64,000 nt of DNA from Bufo bufo (lineage: Eukaryota > Chordata > Amphibia > Anura > Bufonidae). Position 1 is the first letter of the stretch, and each line of letters opens with the position of its first letter. The notes below the pieces were generated by a model. The model was not told the origin of the DNA. It ran no database searches and saw only the letters and a program-made list of their open reading frames with translations. The stretch lies in the NCBI RefSeq assembly GCF_905171765.1, contig NC_053389.1, positions 215,208,624 to 215,272,623 on the forward strand. The letters run 5' to 3'. Positions 18,564 to 29,566 of this stretch are shown here, piece after piece. Made by a program: the position numbers and the translations under genes.

Positions 18564-21500
18564 CTATTCTGCACAAGGTACAGACAAGTCCTGAGGGATC
18601 CATGCCTGGTTCATTTTAATGAACGTGAGCTTGTCCACATTGGCTGTGGACAGGCGGCTGCGCTTGTCTGTGATGACGCCCTCTGCCGTGCTAAACACAC
18701 GTTCAGATAATACACTGGATGCAGGACAGGCCAGCACATCCAAGGGGTAAAGGGCAAGCTCAGTCCATGTGCCCAATTTGGAGACCCAGAAGTTGAAGGG
18801 GGCAGACCCATCATTCAGTACGTGTAGGCGTGTGCAAACATACTGCTCCACCATGTTGGTAAAATGCTGCCTCCTGCTAAGACATTCCATATCAGCTGGT
18901 GGTGCTGGTTGTTGTGGCGTGCTGACAAAGTTTTTCCACATTTCGGCCATGCTAACCCTGCCTTCTGAGGTGCTGGCGGTGCCCCAGCTGGGTTGGCGAC
19001 CTCTTCCTCTGCCTTCGGCTTGTGCTTCTACTGTGCCCCCGCTGTCAGGTGGGAATGCCACCAGCAGCGCGTCTACCAGCGTGCGCTTGTACTCGCGCAT
19101 CTTACTCATCACGCTCCAGTGAGGGAATTAAGGACGGTACTTTGTCCTTGTAACAGGGATCCAGCAGCGTGGCCACCCAGTAATCAGCACAAGTTAGAAT
19201 GTGGGCAACTCGGCGGTCGTTGACACTGCAGCATGTAATCGCTCATGTGTGCCAGGCTGCCCAGGGGCAACGAAAAGCTGTCCTCTGTGGGAGGTGTATC
19301 GTCTGTGTCCTCTGTATCCCCCAGCAACGCACCAGTGATGGCCATGAGCTGGTCTGGGTGCCACCCTGCTGTAAACATGGTTCCTCCTCCTCCATCTCCT
19401 CCTCCTCATCCTCCACCTCGTCATCCTCCAGAACTGTGCCCTGGCTGGACAATTGTATAACTGGCGTTTGTGGGTGCAGAAACCTACCCTTGGAGCCACT
19501 TGTGAATGACTGTCCGGAAACCCTACAAAATGATCCCTCTTCCTCCTCCTCCTCCTCCTGTGCCACATCCTCTTCCATCATCACCAGGAGCGTTTTTTCA
19601 AGGAGGCATAGAAGTGGGATAGTAACGCTGAGAACGGCGTTATCGGCAATGGCCATGTTGGTGGAGTACTCGAAACAGCGCATCAAGGAACACAGGTCTC
19701 GCATGGAGGCCCAGTCATTGGTGGTGAAGTGGTGCTGTTCTGCCGAGCGACTCACCCGTGTGTGCTGCAGCTGAAACTCCACTATCGCCTGCTGCTGCTC
19801 GCACAAATCTGGCTAGCATGTGCAAGGTGGAGTTCCACCTTGTGGGCACATCGCATATGAGGCGGTGAGCGGGAAGGCCGAAGTTACGCTGCAGCGCTGA
19901 CAGGCGAGCAGCAGCAGGGTGAGAACGCCGAAAGCACGCACAGACGGCCCGCACTTTATGCAGCAGCTCTGACATATCGGGGTAATTTGTAAGGAATCTC
20001 TGCACCACCAAATTAAGCACATGCGCCAGGCAAGGGATGTGCGTCAAACCGGCTAGTCCCAGAGCTGCTACGAGATTTCGCCCATTATTGCACACCACCA
20101 GGCCGAGCTTCAGGCTGACTGGCACAAACCACTCATCGGTCTGTTGTTCAAGGCCCGTCCACAGCTCCTGCGCGGTGTGGGGTTTGTCCCCCAAACAGAT
20201 ACGTTTTAAAACTGGCTGCTGTCTGTTAACCCTGGCTGTGCTGAAGTTGGTGGTGAAGGGATTACGCTGACCGGATGGGGAGCTGGTAGAGGATGAGGAA
20301 TCAGAGTAGGAGGAGGAAGCAACAGGAGGCAAACTGAAGCGCCCTGCAATCCTCTGTGGTGGAAGGACATGCGCCAAACTGCTATCCGCCTCAGGCCCAG
20401 CCACCACTGCATTTACCCAGTGTGTTGTTATGGAGATATAACGTCCCTGACCGTGCTTACTGGTCCACGTATCCGTAATGAGGTGCACATTGCCACAGAT
20501 GGCATTGCGCAGTGCACTCCTGATTTTGTCCCTACTTGGTTGTGCAGGAAAGGGATGGCTCTCCTGGAAAAGTAGTGGCGGCTGGGCACGATGTATTGTG
20601 GGAAAGCCACCGCCATAAGGCCTTTAAAACTATCCGTCTTCACCAGACGGAATGACAGCATTTCAAAGGCCAGTAATTTAGAAATGCTGGCATTCAGGGC
20701 TAGGGATCGCGGGTGGGTAGGGGGGTACTTCCTCTTTCTCTCCAGCGTTTGGGAGATGGAGAGCTGAACACTTTCGTGGGACATTGTGGAGATGCTTGGT
20801 GACCCAGGTGTTGGTGTTGCTGGCAGATCCTCTGTTTGCGGGGTGGCAGGTGGCACTGTTACTCTAGAGGTGGATGAAGAGGCCGAGACTGCAGCACAAG
20901 AGGAAGCAGGAGGAGCCAGAGACCTTTCTTGGTTTTTGAGGTGTCTACTTCACTGCAGCTCGTGCTTTGCACTTAAATGCCTGGTCATGCAGGTTGTGCT
21001 CAGGTTGAGAACGTTTATGCCTGGCTTCAGGCTCTGATTGCACAGCGTGCAAACCACTCGTGTATTGTCGTCAGCATATTGTGTGAAGAACTGCCACGCC
21101 AGGGAACTCCTTGGAGCTGGCTTTGGTGTGCTCATTCTCTTGCTGCAGTGGGCAGTTGCAGGCGTACTGTCTAGAGGACGGCCGCTCCGCTTTTTCACCC
21201 TGCTCCCTCTTCTGCTGTGTTGGTGGCTCTGTGCGACCACCGCCTCTTCCTCCGAACTACATAGGTCACTCGCATGACCTTGATTCCATGTGGGGTCTAG
21301 GACCTCATCGTTCTCCACATCATCTTCCACCCAGTCTTCACCCCTGCCTTCCATTTTCGAAAGCCCCAGCAGTTGGCACCTGTGTTTCATCATCATCCGA
21401 GACGTGCTGCGATGGTCCTCTCATGTACTCATCTTGAAACATAAGTGGTTGGGCATCGGTGCACTCAATCTCTTCCACTTCTGGGGCAGGGCTAGGTAGA

Positions 21501-21669
21501 TGGCCCTGGGAAACCCTGCTAGCAGAGTCATCAAAAAGCAAAAGAGACTGCTGGATGACTTGGGGATCAGACTGCTTGGCTGATTTGCAAGGGAGTGAGG
21601 TGAAAGACTGATGGACATCGGGGCAGGTGCCAACTGTGGTCTTTCAGCAGGAGACTGGGTGGGAGACAA
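18564..21669 (-). pseudogene. hAT transposase with BED zinc finger (hAT-1)
   Basis: Several minus-strand frames in collinear order. 21396-20950: acidic N-terminus then a BED finger (CTLCNQSLK, then TRHLSAKHELQ; Cx2C...Hx4H). 20856-20428: helical domain (ASISKLLAFEMLSFRLV, then KRKYPPTHPR). 20488-19715: RNase H-like core (HLITDTWTSKHGQGRY with first Asp; VVCNNGRN where the second Asp is expected; HIPCLAHVLNLVVQ; VPTRWNSTLHML). 19806-19243: insertion domain with a Glu-rich stretch. 19112-18564: C-terminal dimerisation (LACPASSVLSERVFSTAEGV with catalytic Glu). Frameshifts separate the blocks and the second catalytic Asp reads Asn. Confidence 0.88.
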
Positions 21670-21705
21670 TGAGAAGGAACTGGATCCACTGTCAGCAACC
21701 CAACC

Positions 21706-22304
21706 CTACCTGCTTCCACAAAATGCAGATTGAGGGTAGCAATATACCTGCTTCCACCAAATATTGATTAAGGGGTTCTATATACCTGCTTCCACAAAAT
21801 ACTGATTAAGGGGAATGATAGGCCTGCTTCCACCAAATATTGATTGAGGCCTGCGATTCCCCGGCTTCTCGAAAATACTGATTAAGTGGTTTTATATACC
21901 TGCTTCCACAAAATACAGATTAAGTGCTGCGATATACCTGCTTTCACCAAATATTGATTAAGGGGTTCTATATCCTTGCTTCCACAAAATACTGATTGAG
22001 GGGTGCGATATAACCTGCTTTCACCAAATATTGATTGAGGGGTGCGATATACCTGCTTCCACCAAATATTGATTGAAGCCTGCAATATACCTGCTTCCAC
22101 AAAATACTGATTGAGGGGTGCGATATACCTGCTTCCACCAAATATTTATTAAGGGGTTCTATATACCTGCTTCCGCAAAATACAGATTGAGGGGTGCGAT
22201 ATACCTGCTTCCACCAAATATTGATTATGGGGTTCTATATACCTGTTTCCACAAAATACTGATTAAGGGGTGCAATATACCTGCTTCCACAAAATATTGA
22301 TTAA
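21706..22304. repeat. 38-bp satellite, block C
   Basis: About 15 copies between hAT-1 and the TTAA element. The last unit supplies the TTAA (22301-22304) used as target by the next insert. Both major unit subtypes are present. Confidence 0.92.
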
Positions 22305-22719
22305 CCACCTCCGGACCGCCTAACGCAGATCGCGTTCGGAGGTGGCAGCGCTGCGCACAGTCACGCATATACGCGTCATCTCGCGAGACGCGAGATTTCC
22401 TGTGAACGCGCGCACACAGGCGCGCGCGCTCACAGGAACGGAAGGTAAGAGAGTTGATCTCCAGCCTGCCAGCGGCGATCGTTCGCTGGCAGGCTGGAGA
22501 TGTGTTTTTTTAACCCCTAACAGGTATATTAGACGCTGTTTTGATAACAGCGTCTAATATACCTGCTACCTGGTCCTCTGGTGGTCCCCTTTGTTTGGAT
22601 CGACCACCAGAGGACACAGGTAGCTCAGTAAAGTAGCACCAAGCACCACTACACTACACTACACCCCCCCCCCCGTCACTTATTAACCCCTTATTAGCCC
22701 CTGATCACCCCTAATCACC

Positions 22720-24260
22720 CCTGATCACCCCATATAGACTCCCTGATCACCCCCCTGTCATTGATTACCCCCCTGTCATTGATCAACCCCCTGTATAGCT
22801 CCATTCAGACGTCCGCATGATTTTTACGGATCCACTGATAGATGGATCGATCCGCAAAACGCATCCGGACGTCTGAATGAAGCCTTACAGGGGCGTGATC
22901 AATGACTGTGGTGATCACCCCATATAGACTCCCTGATCACCCCCCTGTCATTGATTACCCCCCTGTCATTGATTACCCCCCTGTAAAGCTCCATTCAGAT
23001 GTCCGCATGATTTTTACGGATGCACTGATACATGGATCGGATCCGCAAAACGCATCCGGTCGTCTGAATGAAGCCTTACAGGGGCATGATCAATGACTGT
23101 GGTGATCACCCCCCTGTCATTGATTACCCCCCTGTAAAGCTCCATTCAGATGTCCGCATGATTTTTACGGATGCACTGATAGATGGATCGGATCCGCAAA
23201 ACGCATCCGGACGTCTGAATGAAGCCTTACAGGGGCATGATCAATGACTGTGGTGATCACCCCATATAGACTCCCTGATCACCCCCCTGTCATTGATTAC
23301 CCCCCTGTCATTGATTACCCCCCTGTAAAGCTCCATTCAGATGTCCGCATGATTTTTACGGATGCACTGATAGATGGATTGGATCCGCAAAACGCATCCG
23401 GACGTCTGAATGAAGCCTTACAGGGGCATGATCAATGACTGTGGTGATCACCCCATATAGACTCCCTGATCACCCCCCTGTAAAGCTCCATTCAGATGTC
23501 CGCATGATTTTTACGGATGCACTGATACATGGATCGGATCCGCAAAACGCATCCGGTCGTCTGAATGAAGCCTTACAGGGGCATGATCAATGACTGTGGT
23601 GATCACCCCCCTGTCATTGATTACCCCCCTGTAAAGCTCCATTCAGATGTCCGCATGATTTTTACGGATGCACTGATAGATGGATCCGATCCGCAAAACG
23701 CATCCGGACGTCTGAATGAAGCCTTACAGGGGCATGATCAATGACTGTGGTGATCACCCCATATAGACTCCCTGATCACCCCCCTGTCATTGATCACCCC
23801 CCTGTCATTGATTACCCCCCTGTAAAGCTCCATTCAGATGTCTGCATGATTTTTTACGGATGCACTGATAGATGGATCGGATCCGCAAAACGCATCCGGA
23901 CGTCTGAATGAAGCCTTACAGGGGCATGATCAATGACTGTGGTGATCACCCCATATAGACTCCCTGATCACCCCCTGTCATTGATCACCCCCCTGTCATT
24001 GATCACCCCCCTGTAAAGCTCCATTCAGATGTCCGCATGATTTTTACGGATGCACTGATAGATGGATCGGATCCGCAAAACGCATCCGGACGTCTGAATG
24101 AAGCCTTACACGGGCGTGATCAATGACTGTGGTTATCACCCCATATAGACTCCCTGATCACCCCCCCTGTCATTGATCACCCCCCTGTCATTGATCACCC
24201 CCCTGGTCATTGATCACCCCCCTGTCATTGATCACCCCTCTGTAAGGCTCCATTCAGATA
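22720..24260. repeat. Hairpin tandem array (152-190 bp units)
   Basis: A core of about 95 bp beginning GCTCCATTCAGATGTCCGC and ending GGACGTCTGAATGAAGCC recurs at about 22799, 22988, 23140, 23330, 23484, 23636, 23828 and 24018. Spacers are made of 'ccctgtcattgatcaccccc' repeats. Each core is an inverted repeat (CATTCAGA-GTCCG against CGGACGTCTGAATG), so every unit can form a hairpin. Spacings alternate near 152 and 190 bp, giving a higher-order period of about 345 bp. Confidence 0.92.
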
Positions 24261-26960
24261 TTTTTTTGGCCCAAGTTAGCGGAATTTTTATTTTTTTTTC
24301 TTACAAAGTCTCATATTCCACTAACTTGTGTCAAAAAATAAAATCTCACATGAACTCACCATACCCCTCACGGAATCCAAATGCGTAAATTTTTTAGACA
24401 TTTATATTCCAGACTTCTTCTCACGCTTTAGGGCCCCTAGAATGCCAGGGCAGTATAAATACCCCACATGTGACCCCATTTCGGAAAGAAGACACCCCCA
24501 GGTATTCCGTGAGGGGCATATTGAGTCCATGAAAGATTGAAATTTTTGTCCCAAGTTAGCGGAACGGGAGACTTTGTGAGAAAAAAATTAAAAATATCAA
24601 TTTCCGCTAACTTGTGCCAAAAAAAAAAAATTTCTATGAACTCGCCATGCCCCTCATTGAATACCTGGGGTGTCTTCTTTCCAAAATGGGGTCACATGTG
24701 GGGTATTTATACTGCCCTGGCATTCTAGGGGCCCCAAAGCGTCAGAAGAAGTCTGGTATCCAAATGTCTAAAAATGCCCTCCTAAAAGGAATTTGGGCAC
24801 CTTTGCGCATCTAGGCTGCAAAAAAGTGTCACACATCTGGTATCGCCGTACTCAGGAGAAGTTGGGGAATGTGTTTTGGGGTGTCATTTTACATATACCC
24901 ATGCTGGGTGAGAGAAATATCTTGGTCAAATGCCAACTTTGTATAAAAAAAATGGGAAAAGTTGTCTTTTGCCAAGATATTTCTCTCACCCAGCATGGGT
25001 ATATGTAAAATGACACCCCAAAACACATTCCCCAACTTCTCCTGAATACGGCGATACCACATGTGTGACACTTTTTTGCAGCCTAGGTGGGCAAAGGGGC
25101 CCACATTCCAAAGAGCACCTTTAGGATTTCACAGGTCATTTACCTACTTACCACACATTAGGGCCTCTGGAAAATGCCAGAGCAGTATAACTACCCCACA
25201 AGTGACCCCATTTTGGAAAGAGACACCCCAAGGTATTCCGTGAGGGGCATGGCGAGTTCCTAGAATTTTTTATTTTTTGTCACAAGTTAGTGGAAAATGC
25301 TTTTTTTTTTTTTTTTTTTTTTTCATACAAAGTCTCATATTCCACTAACTTGTGACAAAAAATAAAAACTTCCATGAACTCACTTTGCCATCAGCGAATA
25401 CCTTGGGGTCTCTTCTTTCCAAAATGGGGTCACTTGTGGGGTAGTTATACTGCCCTGCATTCTAGGGCCCAAATGTGTGGTAAGGAGTTTGAAATCAAAT
25501 TCTGTAAAAAATGACCTGTGAAATCCGAAAGGTGCTCTTTTGAATATGGGCCCCTTTGCCCACCTCGGCTGCAAAAAAGTGTCACACATCTGGTATCTCC
25601 GTAATCGGGAGAAGTTGGGAATGTGTTTTGGGGTGTCATTTTACATATACCCATGCTGGGTGAGAGAAATATCTTGGCAAAAGACAACTTTTCCCATTTT
25701 TTTATACAAAGTTGGCATTTGACCAAGATATTTATCTCACCCAGCATGGGTATATGCAAAAAGACACCCCAAAACACATTCCTCAACTTCTCCTGAATAC
25801 AGAGATACCAGATGTGTGACACTTTTTTGCAGCCTAGGTGGGCAAAGGGGCCCACATTCCAAAGAGCACCTTTCGGATTTCACAGGTCATTTACCTACTT
25901 ACCACACATTTGGGCCCCTAGAATGCCAGGGCAGTATAACTACCCCACAAGTGACCCCATTTTGGAAAGAAGAGACCCCAAGGTATTCGCTGATGGGCAT
26001 AGTGAGTTCATGGAAGTTTATTATTTTTTGTCACAAGTTTGTGGAATATGAGACTTTGTATGAAAAAAAAAAAAAAAAAAAAAAATCATCATTTTCCACT
26101 AACTTGTGACAAAAAATAAAAAATTCTAGGAACTCGCCATGCCCCTCACGGAATACCTTGGGGTGTCTTCTTTCCAAAATGGGGTCACTTGTGGGGTAGT
26201 TATACTGCCCTGGTATTCTAGGGCCCAAATGTGTGGTAAGGAGTTTGAAATCAAATTCAGGAAAAAATGAGGAGTGAAATCCGAAAGGTGCTCTTTGGAA
26301 TATGGGCCCCTTTGCCCACCTAGGCTGCAAAAAAGTGTCACACATCTGGTATCCCCGTACTCAGAGAAGTTGAGGAATGTGGTTTTGGGGTGTCTTTTTA
26401 CATATACCCATGCTGGGTGAGATAAATATCTTGGTCAAATGACAACTTTGTATAAAAAAATGGGAAAAGTTGTCTTTTGCCAAGATATTTCTCTCACCCA
26501 GCATGGGTATATATAAAATGACACCCCAAAACACATTCCCCACCTTCTCCTGAGTACGGAGATACCAGATGTGTGACACTTTTTTGCAGCCTAGGTGGGC
26601 AAAGGGGCCCATATTCCAAAGAGCACCTTTCGGATTTCACAGGTCATTTTTTACAGAATTTGATTTCAAACTCCTTACCACACATTTGGGCCCCTAGAAT
26701 GCCAGGGCAGTATAACTACCCCACAAGTGACCCCATTTTGGAAAGAAGAGACCCCAAGGTATTCGCTGATGGGCATAGTGAGTTCATAGAACTTTTTATT
26801 TTTTGTCACAAGTTTAGCGGAAAATGAGACTTTGTAAGGAAAAAAAAAAAAAAAAAAAAAAATCATCATTTTCCGCTAACTTGTGACAAAAAATAAAAAG
26901 TTCTATGAACTCACTATGCCCATCAGCGAATACCTTAGGGTGTGTACTTTCAGAAATGGG
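24260..26960. repeat. Ladder of alternating inverted repeats
   Basis: One segment of about 380 bp ('ttagcggaaaatgagac', then gggcccctagaatgccagggc, then ggtgctcttt-gaatatgggcc, then ttgccaagatatttctctc) appears in alternating orientation. Head-to-head centres lie near 24950, 25700 and 26460 (TTTGTATAAAAAAATGGGAA), and tail-to-tail centres near 24580, 25310, 26070 and 26855 (runs of T or A next to the TCACAAGTTAGTGG motif). The period is about 755 bp. Long open frames here are repeat translations. Confidence 0.92.
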
Positions 26961-27462
26961 GTCATTTGTGGGGTGTTTGTACTGTCTGGGCATTGTAGAA
27001 CCTCAGGAAACATGACAGGTGCTCAGAAAGTCAGAGCTGCTTCAAAAAGCGGAAATTCACATTTTTGTACCATAGTTTGTAAACGCTATAACTTTTACCC
27101 AAACCATTTTTTTTTACCCAAACATTTTTTTTTTTATCAAAGACATGTAGAACTATAAATTTAGAGCAAAATTTCTATATGGATGTCGTTTTTTTTTTGC
27201 AAAATTTTACAACTGAAAGTGAAAAATGTCATTTTTTTTGCAAAAAAATCGTTAAATTTCGATTAATAACAAAAAAAGTAAAAATGTCAGCAGCAATGAA
27301 ATACCACCAAATGAAAGCTCTATTAGTGAGAAGAAAAGGAGGTAAAATTCATTTGGGTGGTAAGTTGCATGACCGAGCAATAAACGGTGAAAGTAGGGTA
27401 GGTCAGAAGTGTAAAAAGTGGCCTGGTCTTTCAGGGTGTTTAAGCACTGGGGGCTGAGGTGG

Positions 27463-28435
27463 TTAAGGGGGTTCTATATACCCGGTTCTACAAAATATTG
27501 ATTGAAGGGTGCGATATACCTGCTTACACAAAATACTGATTAAGGGGTTTAACATATCTGGTTCCACAAAATACTGATTAAGGGGTGTGATATACCTGCT
27601 TTCACAAAATACTGAATAAGGGGTTTGATATACCTGCTTCCACAAAATGCAGATTGAGGGTTGCGATATACCTGCTTCCACCAATTATTGATTAAGGGGT
27701 TCTATATCCCTGCTTCCACAAAATACTGATTGAGGGGTGCAATATACCTGCTTCCACCAAATATTGATTGAGGCCTGCGATATACCAGATTCCACAAAAT
27801 ACTGATTAATGGGTTTCATATACCTGCTCCCACAAAATACAGATTAAGGGGTGCGATATACCTGCTTCCACCAAATATTGATTAAGGGGTTCTGTATACC
27901 TGCTTCCAGAAAATACTAATTAAGGGGCTTCATATACCTGCTTCCACTAAATATTGATTGAGGCTTGCGATATACCTGCTTCCACAAAATACTGATTGAG
28001 GGGTGCGATATACCTGCTTCCACTAAATATTGATTAAGGGGTTCTTCATACCTGCTTCCGCAAAATACAGATTGAGGGGTGCGATATACCTGCTTCCACC
28101 AAATATTGATTCAGGGGTTCTATATACCTGGTTCCACAAAATACTGACTGAGGTGTGCGATATACCTGCTTACACAAAATACTGATTAAGGGGTTTAACA
28201 TATCTGGTTCCACAAAATACTGATTAAGGGGTGTGATATACCTGCTTTCACAAAATACTGAATAAGGGGTTTGATATACCTGCTTCCACAAAATGCAGAT
28301 TGAGGGTTGCGACATACCTGCTTCCACCAATTATTGATTAAGGAGTTCTATATACCTGCTTCCACAAAATACTGATTGAGGTGTGCGATATACCTGCTTC
28401 CACAAAATACTGAATAAGGGGTTTGATATACCTGC
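27463..28435. repeat. 38-bp satellite, block D
   Basis: About 25 copies. A multi-unit segment at about 27490-27680 recurs almost identically at about 28130-28330 and again near 29730-30120, so the array amplified by blocks of several units as well as by single units. It ends at the solo LTR target CCTGC. Confidence 0.93.
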
Positions 28436-29566
28436 TGTCACGGCTGAGGATGGGGGAAACCCTCAGCCGTGCGATGACAGAAGATAATGGTCGCTGCTAG
28501 GCCAGGACAGGAATCAGGAAGCAGGTCACCTCCTATCACATCCCTAATTCTGACCCTGACTCCTAGCTGTAAGAGCCAACCCTGAAGGTAGGAGGGCTCA
28601 TACTCTGGAACCTAGGGTCCCTACTAGCCCTCAGAGTAGCCCTGGACTAGGAGCAGGGTAAGACGACCTGTTCCTCCTAGATGCGGACGAACAGGAGTCT
28701 CACTGGCCAAGCTGCAAGGAAAGGGGAAACAAATACAGCATATGGATATGGCAGGTGAACTAAAGCAGTTCCAAACCTACCTCCACAGACACGCTGACTG
28801 GAACCCGTGCATGACTACTGATGTCCACACAACACTAAGGGACACAGCACACAACACATATCACACAGTTAACCAGGACATCCATAGCTGCAATAAACAG
28901 ATAGACCATAAAGACATCTTCTAACATCAGACATATAGTTTATGACCACAAGGGTGGCCCTCACTGTCAGATGGTATAAGAGACCAGGAGGATGACTCCA
29001 GCTTACTACAAGGCTGGAGTACCCCTCAGCTTCAGGTCTCAGCAGAGGCTAAATAGCCCAAGTGGCCACACCCACACAAACACATATTGGAAAGGGAATT
29101 AACCCTTCCAAGTCCAGACAGGGTAGTGAAGCCACTTAAAGGGAAAAGCACAAACAAGCATTCCATTGCACCTGTTACCACCGGCAACGGCATGGGTGGC
29201 AACCATGTCCTGGGGAACAGCCAGCAGGCCGAGACACTGCCACCACATGCACACAACACCACACGTTGACGCGGACAACCGCAAGTGAAGGGAGGTGTCA
29301 CAGTGCACACATACAAAAACCTTGTGCACCACAAACAGGGAAAGTGCACACATACAAAGATAGATTGTCAGGTGGAACCGCCTGCCCTTGACAGCAAGCT
29401 GCCTAGCAACAGCTCAGGCTGCTATACTGCCAATACTATTATGTTGCCAGCGGCAACCACACGTGAGGCAACATACTTCAGCCCTCACCTGTGATTGAGA
29501 AGGAAACCAGACCGCAGGCGACTGCACGCGGTGCCAGGAGTCACAACCATGACCATGGTCGTGACA
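28436..29566. mobile_element. Solo LTR (1131 bp), 5-bp TSD
   Basis: Starts TGTCACGGCTGAGG and ends GGTCGTGACA, with CCTGC on both sides (28431-28435, 29567-29571) inside satellite. The first 50 bp form a hairpin (CGGCTGAGG with CCTCAGCCG). No coding region. TG...CA ends, length and 5-bp TSD indicate an LTR left by recombination between two LTRs, probably of a gypsy-type element. Orientation is not clear. Confidence 0.86.

Larger units (their letters stand above)
16091..21705 (-). mobile_element. Large hAT element (hAT-1)
   Basis: The left end TAGAGTTAAGCGGACACCTGAATG is a hAT-type TIR related to the MITE end at 12384. The right end at the satellite junction (about 21705) lacks a visible matching TIR, so it is truncated or rearranged. 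The transposase remnant is on the minus strand (18564-21669). Non-coding parts: 16190-16550 is AT-rich with GGN-rich stretches, 16550-16800 is a duplicate of transposase C-terminal sequence, 16895-17130 and 17290-18290 are tandem repeats, and 18300-18560 is a second copy of the 16380 region. Confidence 0.85.
22305..27462. mobile_element. 5.16-kb TTAA-flanked non-autonomous DNA transposon
   Basis: Flanked by TTAA at 22301-22304 and 27463-27466, with satellite continuing on both sides as though uninterrupted. The ends are CCACCTCCGGACCGCC and, from the right, CCACCTCAGCCCCCAG, sharing CCACCTC. TTAA targeting fits piggyBac or Kolobok families. No transposase frame is seen. The left 400 bp contain GC-rich hairpins (for example CTCCAGCCTGCCAGCG with its complement at about 22481; AGACGCTGTT with AACAGCGTCT; CCACCAGAGGACC repeats). 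The rest is a tandem array and an inverted-repeat ladder; 26960-27460 is AT-rich with no gene. Confidence 0.88.

Noticed and set aside
19199..19774. Plus-strand frame opposite hAT-1 transposase
   Set aside because: Shadow; the minus strand has the transposase motifs.
24793..26830. Many mutual-similar frames of 60-136 codons on both strands
   Set aside because: They come from the inverted-repeat ladder; the same motif read in several copies and orientations, no conserved domain.
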